From: Bin25 sp965221765
GTDB lineage: Bacteria; Bacteroidota; Bacteroidia; Flavobacteriales; Flavobacteriaceae
Length of the DNA stretch: 64,000 bases
Reading direction: 5' to 3'
Assembly: GCA_965221765.1 (NCBI GenBank)
Contig: OZ244911.1
Location: 62,001 to 126,000 of the forward strand
Shown one piece after another: positions 36,356-46,569 of the stretch (its first letter is position 1; each line of letters begins with the position of its first letter). The position numbers and the translations under genes are program-made. The notes below the pieces were generated by a model. That model ran no database searches, was not told the origin of the DNA, and was given only the letters and a program-made list of their open reading frames with translations.

Positions 36356-38974
36356 TTTCTTTTTTTAATGGAACGAGCTCTTTATAAATGAAATACCTTT
36401 GGATTTTAGTTTTCCATCAAAAATTATGAAACATCTTGGCTGTCTGATTCTAGGAGTTTTTCTTTTCGTTTCATTTTGCTCAACAGAAAAACACAAACTC
36501 AAAACAAGAACTGAAAATGAGTATACCTATCAATATGTCACCAACGATCCCAAAAAAACACGTATTTATACTTTAGATAACGGACTCAAAGTATACTTAT
36601 CACAAGACAAAGCTTCCCCCGTGTACAAGTTTCGATCGCTGTTAAAGTTGGAGGGAAAAATGATCCCAAAGACAATACCGGATTAGCTCATTATTTAGAA
36701 CACATGATGTTTAAAGGAACTAGTCATTTTGGCACCATGGATTACCAAGCCGAAAAAGTGTTAATAGACTCTATAGAATTACTTTTCGAGCAATACGCCA
36801 AATTAACCGATACGGTCGAAAGACAAAAACACTATCAAAAAATTGATGAACTATCTTATCGAGCATCAAGCTATGCCATAGCCAACGAATACGATAAATT
36901 GATTTCAGCGATTGGTGGACAATATTTAAATGCCTACACCACTCAAGATCGAACCGTCTACATTGTTGATGTACCATCCAATGAATTGAACCGATTGATA
37001 GAAATTGAAGGATTGAGATTTCGAGAAATTGTCAATCGGTTGTTTCATACTGAGCTAGAAACCGTTTATGAAGAAAAAAACAGGTCTCTAGACAACGACA
37101 ATTAGAAAATATATGAAAGCATCAACACCCTGCTTTTTGAAGAACACCCTTATGGGACCCAAACCGTCATCGGAACTATAGAACACCTAAAGAATCCTTC
37201 CATCACCCAAATCAACCATTATTTTGACACTTATTACAAACCCAACAATACCGCCATTTGTATCAGTGGCGATATTGATTTTACCCAAGTGATTGATCTC
37301 ATTGAAGAGCATTTTGGTCATTGGGAACCAAATCTTGATATCCCTCCATGGGAAACGATAGAAGAGACGCCCATCACCAGTCCAAGGGAAACCCAAGTGA
37401 TTGGTCCAGATGCTGAACGGGGGTCGATATTGGATTTCTATTTGATGGCTATGGAAGTGATGATTATCTCAAGTTAGTGCTCATGGATATGTTGCTTTCT
37501 AATGGAGAGGCTGGATTTATCGATTTGAATCTAATCCAAGCTCAAAAAGTTCTCGATGCCAGTTGCTTCGTTAGTGAAGCCGATGATTATTCAGTACATC
37601 GATTATACGGTCAACCCAAACAGGGGCAAACTATCCAAGAAGTGAAAGACTTATTGTTAGGAGAAATAGAAAAAATAAAAAATGGAGAGTTCGAACCTTG
37701 GCTCATCGAAGCGGTGATTAATGATTTGAAAAAAATGAAATGCAAAACGAAGAAAATACTGACTTTGCCAATTATTATCGATCAGACCAGATGGTCATGG
37801 CTTTTACGACCTCAACCACGTGGCATGAAGTGGTCAATTATTATGACCGATTGTCTGCCATCACTAAGGATGAGTTAGTTGCTTTTGCCAATCAACATTA
37901 TGGAGAGAACTATGCGTTGGTTTATAAAGAGACTAGAACCGATCCAAACATTCAAAGAGTAGAGAAACCAACAATTACTAAAGTTCAAACCAATACAGAA
38001 TCCCAATCAAGTTTTTTTAAACAACTCTTGTCAAAAGAAGTCGAAAAGATTCAACCCATATATGTTGATTTCGAGTCCGAATTAGATTTTTATCAAACAA
38101 ATAGTACCCCCATTATTGCCAAACAAAACAACAAGAACGATCTTTTTGAATTAACTTATCTATTTGAATTGGGCAAAAATAGCCATATCCATTTAAGCAT
38201 GATTCATAACGATTTGTTGAATATTCTTGGCACTGATGAGTATACTCCTGAAGAAATTCAAAAAAAATTCTATCGTATAGGCAGTAGTTATTCTGTCTTT
38301 AGCCCATCAAAAGGAGATCGAACATACATTACCTTCAGTGGATTGAATGAAAATTTGGAAGAATCCGTAGAGTTTTTTGAAGATCTACTTCAAAAGGCCA
38401 GCGGTCAACAAGAGGATTTGGATTTACTAGTGGAACAGATTCTCAAATCACGAAACGATGCCAAAAAGAATAAAAATGCTGTTTTTTCTAGACTGAGAAA
38501 TTATTCTATCTATGGACCCAACAATCCCCAGACCGATCTGCTTTCAGAAAATGAATTAAAGTCATTGACTGTCCATCAACTAACCGATTTATTAAATGAT
38601 ATCTGTCATTATCCTCATCGAATTCTTTATTATGGTTCTTCTTCCGAAAGTGAATTAACTCAACTCATCAATACCTACCACTCAACGACCAATCAGCTAC
38701 AAATCAATAGTGAACCTAAACCATATCTAGAAAAAGATTATGATACGAGTTAGGTCTTTTGGACCCATTTCGATATGGTGCAATCTGAAATCAATCTCCT
38801 GGCAAGATTGGAAACTTTTGATCCTATGAAATCCCCCTATATTGAACTCTATAATGAATACTTTTCAGCTTTGGTATTTCAAGAAATCAGGGAAGCCCAA
38901 GGATTGGCCTATGCTGTTTCGTCATACTACAATCAAGGAAGTACAAGTTCAACTATCTAGTTCAACAATAACAA

Positions 38975-38998
38975 CCCTAGTCAATCGTTTGACTAGGG
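38975..38998. terminator. Perfect 10-bp stem hairpin at the left end of the IS30 element
   Basis: CCCTAGTCAA, loop TCGT, TTGACTAGGG. It lies between the left inverted end and the transposase start (39042) and could block read-through into the transposase or act as a recognition structure. There is no U-tract after it, so a terminator role is only a guess. Confidence 0.4.
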
Positions 38999-39041
38999 AA
39001 GTTACTAAGGTGTCATTTTGACGTTTCAAATACTACTAACT

Positions 39042-39993
39042 ATGAAATATCGAAAACTTAACCAAGAACAAAGGTACGTATTGGAGGCACTCATTGATCA
39101 AGGGTTTTCCAATCGAGCTATGGCCGAAGAACTAGGCGTTCATCGGACTACCATTTGGAGAGAACGGCAGCGTCATACCACGAAACGAGGTCCAGATAAG
39201 GGATATTACCAAGCCGATACAGCCCAGCGGAAAGCAGTCAAGAGAGAACAGGGAAAGCCTCGTCTCATCAAGTGGACCCGGGCACTCAAAGACGACATCA
39301 AATACTGGATGGTGGAAGAACGTTGGAGTCCGCTTACTGGAAAGCCAAGGGCATGGCAGGGGTTTCGACAGAATGCATCGATCGCTGGTGATGGACTGGC
39401 AAGCACGGGAACAAAACATCGGAGGCTCCCTACAAACGGTGGTATCTTTATCTACGTCATGGCAAAAGAAGACGTCAGCGTGGGAATTACAAGGGGAATC
39501 GAGGAGGTATTCAAGACCGTCCATCGATGTTGAAGCGGATTTAATGATTGGGAGCCAAAGAGGATGTCCCTTACTCGTGTTAACCGATCGGGCTAGCTTG
39601 TATACGAAGATTCAAAAGTTGCCTAGTAAAGAGGCGACGCCAGTGGTTCATGCCATCATGGAGAAGATCAAAGAAATAGGCCCTCAGAGGATAAAAACCA
39701 TGACTTTTGATAATGGGTTGGAATTCGCCAAACACGATCTCATCAAGCAGCCATTTGGCATCAAAACGTTCTTTACGAGACCCTATTCGTCCCAAGAGAA
39801 AGGCACGGTTGAAAACCGAATCGGCGTACTGAGACGGTGGTTCAACAAAGGGGAGAGCATTGATGATGATACCGACCAAGAAATACAAATCATTGAAGAC
39901 AAAATAAATAACAGAGGCGTTCGTCAATTGGATTATCTTAGTCCTATCGAAAAGATAAAATCAACGTGGGATTATGTTGCACTAGATAGTTGA
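39042..39993 (+). pseudogene. IS30-family transposase, multiple frameshifts
   Basis: The first part is an IS30-type helix-turn-helix: KYRKLNQEQRYVLEALIDQG and AMAEELGVHRTTIWRERQRH. Three frames are needed for the rest: WYLYLRHGKRRRQRGNYKGN in one, then from about 39528 IDVEADLMIG..., TMTFDNGLEFAKH (catalytic Asp and motif) and FFTRPYSSQEKGTVENRIGV with the last catalytic Glu. It ends at 39993. The region with the first catalytic Asp (usually WEGDTI) is degenerate. Not functional. Confidence 0.85.
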
Positions 39994-40452
39994 ACATGGC
40001 AAGTAAAAAAAATCTACCTGATTATTTGCAGTCATATGTAGGCATCCAGCCAGATAAGCAACCAAAAGCCCTGTCTTCCATGTTTAATCTCATCAATACT
40101 CCTTTGAGTTCTGAAACAGGTTTTGAGGTCGCTAAAAAGGCCGTACTGAATCAGATTGAAAGTCAACGAATCTCTAATTCCGAAGTGCTAGACCGTTATA
40201 TTCGACATCAAGATCTTGGATTGACTACTGATCGGAGACAATTGATTTATCAAGAGGTTCAAAACATGAGTTTTCAAGATCTCATCACCTTTCAAAAAAA
40301 GTATACCTCCAACAAACAACATAATATCACGTTGATTGGCCATCGAGAGAATATCCATTTTGAAAACTTAGCCCAGTATGGCATCGTTAACGAATTGAAT
40401 TTGGAACAACTCTTTGGTTATTGAAATTGGTGCCCCTATTCCACAGAATCGA

Positions 40453-41469
40453 ATGGTCTTGAAGCACTCTTTTTTAACATTATTTAGGCGTTTCAGCTCA
40501 CTTTTTGGATTATTGTTTTGTTTTTGTTGTCAACAATCGGTTGAGCTCACTTCAATAAAAGGACAGGCGCTTGGGACAAGTTATCAAATAAAACTTGATT
40601 CAAAATCATTGGATCACTCCGAATTAACTAAGGGATTGGATTCTATTTTTTCCATCATCAATCATTCCATGTCCACTTATGTTCCCACATCATTAATTTC
40701 TAAAATAAATTCGGGACACACCCCCATAGTGATAGATGCTCATTTTGAACATGTATTTCGTAGTTCCCAAGAAGTTTGGAAAAAAACCGATGGCTATTTT
40801 GATCCAACTGTCGGACCACTCGTAGAGGCTTACGGATTTGGTCCTCAAGGAATTAAAAAACTCAATCAACAACACATCGATTCTTTAAAGCAATTTATTG
40901 GATTGGATAGAGTAACCTTAAGTAATGGAGTTTTAACCAAACAATATGCTGAGATTTCATTGGATTTCAATGCCATTGCCAAAGGGTACACCGTCGATAT
41001 CGTAGGACAATATTTAAAAGGTCTTCAAGTTGAAAATTTTTTGATTGAACTTGGCGGCGAGGTGTTGGTGCAGGGAATGAATCCTCAATCAAAAACCCAT
41101 TGGTCGATAGGTATTGAAAATCCCATTTTGGATTCACTTCCTAGAATTTTAAAAGTGGTGGAACTAAAAAATCAAGCACAAGCCACTTCAGGGAACTACC
41201 GAAAATTTTGGATTGATTCTCTTTCTGGTAAGCGATATGTTCATACAATCAATCCAATAACGGGTCATATTCAAGATTCGAAAGTACTGAGTGTTTCAGT
41301 GATTGCTCAAACATGTACCCAAGCAGATGCTATGGCAACTGCCCTACTAGCCATGCCTTTTGAACAAGGTAAAGCTTTGATTCAAAGAGAAAAAGATTTC
41401 GAAGCCTTGTGGGTCTATACGGATAAAACTCCAGTTGCCATTCACCAAAGCCCTGGTTTTGGTTTGTAG
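40453..41469 (+). CDS. apbE: FAD:protein FMN transferase ApbE (lipoprotein)
   Basis: A 338-residue exported enzyme that attaches FMN to threonines of NqrB and NqrC. It has a signal/lipobox-like start (LFGLLFCFCCQQS). Family blocks are LGTSYQIKL, MSTYVPTSLISKINSG, FDPTVGPLVEAYGFGP, SLDFNAIAKGYTVDIV, NFLIELGGEVLVQG, GNYRKFWIDSLSGKRYVHTI and TCTQADAMATALLAM (Mg2+/FAD site). I chose ATG 40453; upstream TTG starts would overlap the M16 remnant. It is separated from the nqr operon by 7.7 kb of accessory DNA but is very likely its maturation enzyme. Confidence 0.93.
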   Translation: MVLKHSFLTLFRRFSSLFGLLFCFCCQQSVELTSIKGQALGTSYQIKLDSKSLDHSELTKGLDSIFSIINHSMSTYVPTSLISKINSGHTPIVIDAHFEHVFRSSQEVWKKTDGYFDPTVGPLVEAYGFGPQGIKKLNQQHIDSLKQFIGLDRVTLSNGVLTKQYAEISLDFNAIAKGYTVDIVGQYLKGLQVENFLIELGGEVLVQGMNPQSKTHWSIGIENPILDSLPRILKVVELKNQAQATSGNYRKFWIDSLSGKRYVHTINPITGHIQDSKVLSVSVIAQTCTQADAMATALLAMPFEQGKALIQREKDFEALWVYTDKTPVAIHQSPGFGL

Positions 41470-41727
41470 CGATATTTTTTTTGATTTCATTCAAATCATT
41501 TCGGTAAAGAAATAAATGAAGTCTCCTTATCTTTTGGATTTTCAGTAAAATCCTTCGAAATAAATATTGGGATAATATGGGCCTTCATAGTTGATAGAAA
41601 ATGAATGCTTTCCTAACATGAAAATAAGACCACCGATTCATGTATATTCAGAATTGATGGTATGACAATTTGACAACGATAAGGAAAACAAATAATAATA
41701 CTCCATCAACTTTCAAAAAAAATGTAT

Positions 41728-41735
41728 TACTTTTG
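41728..41735 (+). promoter_or_regulatory. Putative -7 box upstream of the G12 tract
   Basis: TACTTTTG fits TAnnTTTG. If used, the leader of the DUF285 lipoprotein mRNA would be about 240 nt and include the G12 run. Confidence 0.4.
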
Positions 41736-41777
41736 TGTGTAGTTTAGCGCTTAAAGTATAGCATCGATTTAAGAAAT

Positions 41778-41789
41778 GGGGGGGGGGGG
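41778..41789 (+). repeat. G12 homopolymer in the leader of the lipoprotein gene
   Basis: Twelve consecutive G, 187 bp upstream of the start codon at 41977 and 42 bp downstream of the TACTTTTG box. It is the longest mononucleotide run seen in the window. Its length is prone to slippage. Confidence 0.8.
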
Positions 41790-41976
41790 TATTTCATTCA
41801 TTAAGACTATCAAAGAGTAGGTTTACTCTATCATTTCAAACCCTAAACTTTCTATTATTTTATCCATCTGAGCTGATAACATTGGGGCATTGTCGGCGTT
41901 TGATTCGATTTTCAATCGATGGGTTACCGTCTTACAAACTTTATACATTCTATCTATTAACTTTTTGCATATGACC

Positions 41977-43512
41977 ATGAAATACTTATTATTCACCATG
42001 ACCATCGTTTTTGTTTTCGTCTCCTGTTCTAGTGATGATGAAGATCAAATCAAAGAATTACAAAGCCAAGTCAGTAGCTTACAAAGTGACAACACCAAGT
42101 TAAAAAGTCAAGTCAGCAGTTTGCAAAGCCAGAACAACAGTTTAAACAATCAGGTGGACCGTTTGGAAAGTGAAAAAAACACGTTGGAACAAGATAAAAT
42201 CAATTTACAAGGTCAAATCAATACCTTGAAGGATCAAGTCACCAAACTGGAAAGTGACATTACCCAACTCAATGAAAAGGCCGATGTGGATAACGACGCC
42301 TTGATTCAGAATCTGAGAAATCAAGTCGAATCTCTTCGTGGTCAAATCACTAATCTGAACCGTGAGATGTCCCAACTCAAGGAGCAAATCACCACCCTCA
42401 ATAATGAGAAAACAACGCTTAACAACGACATCACCCAACTCAATAACGATATCGATGCGTTGGAAACCAAAAATGAAAGTTTAGAGCGTGAAAACAAGAC
42501 CCTTAAAAAGGAAACGCCAAATATCGGGAAAATCAATGAAGAATTAGAGGCGACCAAAGAAAAAAATGACCGTTTAGAAAGTGATATAAAGCAACTGAAC
42601 AATCAAATCACCCAGCTTCAGGAGGGGATCGATGCCTTAGAAACCAAAAATGAGACACTAGAGAATGACCTTCGAGGGATCATCAATAAAACCATCAACC
42701 CGTGCGATACCGATGTTTTAAACTGTGAAAATGCGATAAGAAAACACGCCAATGGGGTCACCATTGAAATCAACCCGAATCATCCCAACCCCGAGAGTTT
42801 AGTGGGGCAACAAATCAAATTGGAGGATAAAACCTATACGATTGTGAATAACGCTTTATTGAGAAAATGGCATAACACTTTAGATGATATAGTAGAACTA
42901 GATGATAGGGATAATGATGTGGTTAATGGATTAACTCTTTATCTTGTGACGACTTTGGTGACGAATATGGGGGCTTTATTTCAAAATAAATTGAACTTTA
43001 GTAGTGAGACTGTAGAGAGTTGGGATACTAGTAATGTGACCAATATGAGTGATATGTTTGCGGGTGCATTGAAGTTTAACCAAGATATTGGGAGTTGGGA
43101 TGTGAGTAATGTAACCAATATGGCAAGGATGTTTAAACAAGCCGAAGTCTTCAACCAAGACATCGGGGACTGGGATGTGAGTCAAGTCACCGATATGAAT
43201 GGTATGTTTGAGGAAGCTTATACGTTCAATCAATACATCAATGATTGGGATGTGAGTAATGTTACCAATATGGCAGGGATGTTTAGATCAGACTATAGTT
43301 TGTCATTCAATCAACCATTGAACCAATGGAATACGAGTAATGTAACGAATATGGATCAGATGTTTCTTATAACCGTTAGTACTCATGGTAATTCTTTTAC
43401 TCAAGATATAAGCAATTGGAATGTCAGTAAAGTAACAAGATGTGATCGTTTTGGCACGAAAACCTTAGATAGTTCTTATTATCCTCAGTTCGAAAATTGC
43501 AGTCCATATTAG
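41977..43512 (+). CDS. Surface lipoprotein with long coiled coil and DUF285 repeats
   Basis: A 511-residue lipoprotein when started at ATG 41977 (lipobox VFVFVSCSSDDEDQ). Residues about 25-235 form a heptad-rich coiled coil with near-repeats such as LKSQVSSLQS and NDITQLNNDIDALETKNESL. Residues about 340-490 contain BspA-like DUF285 repeats: SWDTSNVTNMSDMF, FNQDIGSWDVSNVTNMARMF, DWDVSQVTDMNGMFEEA and others. In relatives these leucine-rich-like repeats mediate adhesion. The C-terminus is short and has no sorting domain that I recognise. The layout, a stalk with an adhesive tip, suggests a cell-surface attachment protein. Confidence 0.85.
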   Translation: MKYLLFTMTIVFVFVSCSSDDEDQIKELQSQVSSLQSDNTKLKSQVSSLQSQNNSLNNQVDRLESEKNTLEQDKINLQGQINTLKDQVTKLESDITQLNEKADVDNDALIQNLRNQVESLRGQITNLNREMSQLKEQITTLNNEKTTLNNDITQLNNDIDALETKNESLERENKTLKKETPNIGKINEELEATKEKNDRLESDIKQLNNQITQLQEGIDALETKNETLENDLRGIINKTINPCDTDVLNCENAIRKHANGVTIEINPNHPNPESLVGQQIKLEDKTYTIVNNALLRKWHNTLDDIVELDDRDNDVVNGLTLYLVTTLVTNMGALFQNKLNFSSETVESWDTSNVTNMSDMFAGALKFNQDIGSWDVSNVTNMARMFKQAEVFNQDIGDWDVSQVTDMNGMFEEAYTFNQYINDWDVSNVTNMAGMFRSDYSLSFNQPLNQWNTSNVTNMDQMFLITVSTHGNSFTQDISNWNVSKVTRCDRFGTKTLDSSYYPQFENCSPY

Positions 43513-43516
43513 TGTG

Positions 43517-43609
43517 ATGAAAAAAGCAAGTAAAGGAGTTTGGTTATTTATATTGTTTATAATTATTGTTATTATCTTATTATTAGCTAAAAAACACTTA
43601 GGAAATTAA
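43517..43609 (+). CDS. 30-residue single-span membrane peptide
   Basis: The ATG is 4 bp after the lipoprotein stop. The product is KASKGVWLFILFIIIVIILL then LAKKHLGN: basic ends around one hydrophobic helix. It may be a real small membrane peptide co-transcribed with the lipoprotein gene, or chance. No homologue comes to mind. Confidence 0.4.
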   Translation: MKKASKGVWLFILFIIIVIILLLAKKHLGN

Positions 43610-43639
43610 ATGCCATGTTCAACCCGCTGGTGCAACATG

Positions 43640-44408
43640 ATTAAATGTCGACTCTTACAAGAACAATTGCTAAGGGAAAGCGTTCATGAAATAGCCATAA
43701 CCAACCATTTTCATTTCAAAGCACATCACAATCGAAGGCTTTTGCTACATTTGGGGGTGGCCATTATCACACAGGAACTTTGGGTATTTATCTGATCACG
43801 GACCACATGAAAGTCATCACATCGCTTCAGTTATCCAAAGAATTTGATATCACACAAAAATCAACTTGATTTCTATTGCAACACATCCGATTAGCGTTTG
43901 AAATTAAAAAAGACAAGGAACCATTTGAAGTGGGTGAAACCTATATTGCTGAATCACGAAAAACATGTCGTTGAAAAAACGAGCCGAATTAAGCACATTA
44001 GGTCGATATGTTGTAGGGAAATTTCCTGTTATCAGTATGAAATGTCGAGAAACTAATCAAATCATCGCCTTTTCTGCGGAACATATCGATAGTGAAACAT
44101 TCCATGAATTTATTACGGCCCATACCACCGATGATAGTTTGATTTATACGGATGAAGTACGGTCTTGTCCAGGGATTCCAAGAGAACATCAAGGTAATAT
44201 GAATATGTCTAGGATGATATGCATACGAATGGTATTGTGAAAGCCATTGTGCATTATTCAAAAGGGGATATCATGACACATTCAATTGGATGAGCAAAAA
44301 ACATCTCAATCGTTATGTTCAAAAATTCACCACAAGGCATAATATCAAAGACTTATCCCCAGTCGATAGAATGTCTTACTTGGCTTCACATATGACAGAT
44401 CATCACAA
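43640..44408 (+). pseudogene. IS1595-family transposase relic
   Basis: Across several frames the remnants follow the order of the transposase at 2428: HIRLAFEIKKDKEPFEVGET (catalytic Asp lost, GETYIAES for DETYIGG), FPVISMKCRETNQIIAFSAE, HEFITAHTTDDSLIYTDEV (second Asp kept), HTNGI, and MSKKHLNRYVQKFTTRHNIK. At least four frame breaks or stops. It runs into the 3' end of the methyltransferase gene on the other strand. No terminal repeats were found. Confidence 0.75.
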
Positions 44409-45170
44409 TCAAAACTTCCTGATACCGATGGGAATGATTTCTTTGGAATCCAATCGATACCGATCCAATTCACTTTGTTTTAGTTCGGATGCATAATTGA
44501 CGAATTCAACCTCAAATCCTATGTTTTCTAATCGAGTTTTGTAATCCATCCCATAGACTCGTACATGGTCATATTGACCAAAGTATTTTTTACGCATTTT
44601 TGGGGATTTAATTTGGGGGTTCTCATAGGTGGTTTTGGATTTTAAATTGAGGGGGACCATGGCAATGAGTCCCCCCTTGACTTTCAATATGCGATACAGT
44701 TCCCCCATGGCTTGTACATCATTTTCAATATGTTCTAATACATGGTTGCATATGATTAAATCAAATGTCTGATCATCAAACGGCAGATGACAAATATCAA
44801 CTTTGTGGTCGGCCAGTGGACTAGTTAAATCCGCCGTGATATAATCCCAGTGTTGAATCTTTTTAAATTGTTTTAAGAGTGGTTGTTCAGGAGCAAAATG
44901 AATGACTTTTAATTTTCTATCCAACAAGTTTGTTTTGTATTTCAAATAAAGCCATAGCAATCGATGACGCTCTAAAGAAAAGGTGCCCGGACACAACACC
45001 TTTTTTCGATAGTTTTTGCCATATCCATATCCAAAAAATATTCTATAACGACTCTGATCAATGGGATCTGTATATTGAGTTCCCGAACAGAGGACTTTTA
45101 ATATAGGGCGAATCCATTCGCCCATGGTGATCAGAATGACTCTAGGAAATAATTGGAGAATCCATTTCAC
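44409..45170 (-). CDS. SAM-dependent methyltransferase (Methyltransf_11 type)
   Basis: A 253-residue class I methyltransferase. VIHFAPEQPLLKQFKK is the motif I area, DYITADLTSPLADHKVDICH and LPFDDQTFDLIICNHVLEHI are motifs II-IV, and GELYRILKVKGGLIAMVPL is the post motif. The target molecule is unknown. Its stop lies at the end of the IS1595 relic, so the last residues may have been affected. It follows map by 20 bp on the same strand and may be co-transcribed. Confidence 0.85.
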   Translation of the reverse strand: MKWILQLFPRVILITMGEWIRPILKVLCSGTQYTDPIDQSRYRIFFGYGYGKNYRKKVLCPGTFSLERHRLLWLYLKYKTNLLDRKLKVIHFAPEQPLLKQFKKIQHWDYITADLTSPLADHKVDICHLPFDDQTFDLIICNHVLEHIENDVQAMGELYRILKVKGGLIAMVPLNLKSKTTYENPQIKSPKMRKKYFGQYDHVRVYGMDYKTRLENIGFEVEFVNYASELKQSELDRYRLDSKEIIPIGIRKF

Positions 45171-45189
45171 CGATACAACGATTGGGCTA

Positions 45190-45996
45190 TTATTTGAAAA
45201 GGTCTTCTTCTGAAGTATGAACGCCTAATGCTTGATGAACATAGTCAAAAGTAGAAAGCAAATAAGGTTTATTGTTGACCATGGCCACATTATGCTCAAA
45301 ATGGGCACTTGGTTTTCCGTCGAGGGTAAAAATCGTGGATTTATCTTCTCCCAAAGAAATCCGATAGGTTCCCATATTAATCATGGGTTCAATGGCCAAT
45401 ACCATACCGTTAACTAGCTTTTTTCCTTGACCCATTTTACCATAATTGGGTACTTGTGGTTCCTCATGCAATTCTTTACCAATACCGTGACCTACTAAAT
45501 CTCTAACAATTCCAAAGCCTTGTAATTTATTGTGTTGTTCAATCGCATAAGAAATATCCCCCACCCGATTGCCGTGGACAAATGCTGAAATCCCTTTATA
45601 AAGGGATTCTTTTGTGGTGGTAATCAAATGCTTAATTTCCTCGGAAACATCACCAACTTCAAAAGTATAGGCGTGATCTCCATAAAATCCATTCATCAAT
45701 ACTCCACAATCGATCGAAATGATGTCCCCTTGTTGAAAGGGTTTATCATTGGGAACGCCATGAACCACCACATCATTGGGACTAATGCAGAGGGTATTGG
45801 GAAAATCATACATTCCCTTAAAACCCGGAAGACCTCCATGGTCTCTAATAAATTCTTCTGCCAGCCGGTCTAATGCCAAACCATTGGCTCCTGGCACGAT
45901 CTTTTGAGCTAGTACCCCCAGTGTTCGTGAGACCAATTGGGCGCTTTGCCGAATAAGCTCAATTTCTTCAGATGATTTTAACCGGATTTTGCCCAT
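45190..45996 (-). CDS. map: Methionine aminopeptidase, type I
   Basis: A 268-residue metallopeptidase that removes the initiator Met. Metal ligands appear in SIDCGVLMNGFYGDHAYTF (two Asp), LVGHGIGKELHEEPQVPNYG (His), VLAIEPMINMG (Glu) and SAHFEHNVAM (Glu). There is no N-terminal zinc finger, so it is type Ia-like. It starts immediately next to the stop of the thioredoxin-like gene, part of a tight minus-strand group gpmI-thioredoxin-map-methyltransferase. Confidence 0.95.
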   Translation of the reverse strand: MGKIRLKSSEEIELIRQSAQLVSRTLGVLAQKIVPGANGLALDRLAEEFIRDHGGLPGFKGMYDFPNTLCISPNDVVVHGVPNDKPFQQGDIISIDCGVLMNGFYGDHAYTFEVGDVSEEIKHLITTTKESLYKGISAFVHGNRVGDISYAIEQHNKLQGFGIVRDLVGHGIGKELHEEPQVPNYGKMGQGKKLVNGMVLAIEPMINMGTYRISLGEDKSTIFTLDGKPSAHFEHNVAMVNNKPYLLSTFDYVHQALGVHTSEEDLFK

Positions 45997-46569
45997 TTAA
46001 AAATCATAATAGGCATCTTGATAGGGTTCTTTTTTGAGGATCTTTGAAAGATCTTGATGAAGGCTTTGTATTGGGAACTCAACGATACGATTTAATTCGA
46101 TACCATTTTCAAAAAGAATTAACGTAGGGACATGTTGAATATTATAATCTAGTTCCATCCCTTTAGGACTGTCTTTAACTTCGGTCAATGCATACATCTC
46201 AATTTTATCATGGGATATTTCTAGAGAATCTAAAATTTTAATCATGGATCCCAATTCTCGATGGGTATCGATACACCAAGTCCCCATAAAAATTTTAGCC
46301 GTTAAATTTTGAACATGCGTTATGTGTTGGTCTATCCAATTTTCAGGGATTCGGTACTTTTCATATGAATTTTGATACCATTGGTTATATGTTGGATTCA
46401 ATTCTAGATTTTTCCGATTGATTTGCCCTACTAAAATGGTGTCATTATCCTTATTGATAATCTGGAGGACATCCAAGGGTTTTAATTCAGAATGGCATGC
46501 TGTTTTTTGACCGCAACCTTGAAATAATAATATTGTCAAGCAAAAACAAATACAAATCCTATTTTTCAT
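45997..46569 (-). CDS. Thioredoxin-fold lipoprotein
   Basis: A 190-residue exported protein with a lipobox (CFCLTILLFQGCGQ). The fold is indicated by TAKIFMGTWCIDTHRELGSM, where the CxxC of thioredoxin is reduced to a single Cys (WCIDT), and VPTLILFENGIELNRIVEFP with the cis-Pro loop. Without a CxxC it may act as a reductase with one Cys or as a binding protein. It overlaps the gpmI stop by 4 nt. Confidence 0.75.
   Translation of the reverse strand: MKNRICICFCLTILLFQGCGQKTACHSELKPLDVLQIINKDNDTILVGQINRKNLELNPTYNQWYQNSYEKYRIPENWIDQHITHVQNLTAKIFMGTWCIDTHRELGSMIKILDSLEISHDKIEMYALTEVKDSPKGMELDYNIQHVPTLILFENGIELNRIVEFPIQSLHQDLSKILKKEPYQDAYYDF

Larger units (their letters stand above)
38947..39995 (+). 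mobile_element. IS30-family insertion element inside the M16 gene
   Basis: The ends are inverted: GTTCAACTATCTAGTTCAAC from 38947 and, read inward from 39995 on the minus strand, GTTCAACTATCTAGTGCAAC. The element is about 1,049 bp and contains a decayed IS30-type transposase. The M16 reading frame is recognisable on both sides. No clear short target duplication is seen. Confidence 0.78.
36426..40424 (+). pseudogene. M16 (insulinase/PqqL-like) zinc peptidase, broken and split by an IS30 element
   Basis: A lipoprotein-type start (LGCLILGVFLFVSFCSTEKH) leads into an M16 peptidase. TYTLDNGLKVYLSQDKASP is followed, after a frameshift near 36630, by LAHYLEHMMFKGTSHFG with the HxxEH zinc site, then further blocks (FRHTELETVYEEKNR-type, GDIDFTQVIDLIEEHFGHWE). 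Stops or shifts occur near 36630, 37105, 37430, 37750 and 38750. The C-terminal domain resumes after the IS30 element at about 39996 with KNLPDYLQSYVGIQPDKQPK and ends at 40424. Full-length relatives are two-domain periplasmic proteases of about 950 residues. It is inactive here. Confidence 0.82.
41470..41976. other. Intergenic region upstream of the DUF285 lipoprotein
   Basis: About 500 bp. It holds a TACTTTTG box at 41728 and a run of twelve G at 41778-41789. No other feature was recognised. Confidence 0.5.

Noticed and set aside
42205..42602. Minus-strand frames inside the coiled-coil lipoprotein gene
   Set aside because: They arise from the repetitive heptad coding sequence of the real plus-strand gene.
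42990..43450. Regular repeats that might suggest an array
   Set aside because: They are DUF285 protein repeats in frame, not identical direct repeats with spacers, so not a CRISPR.
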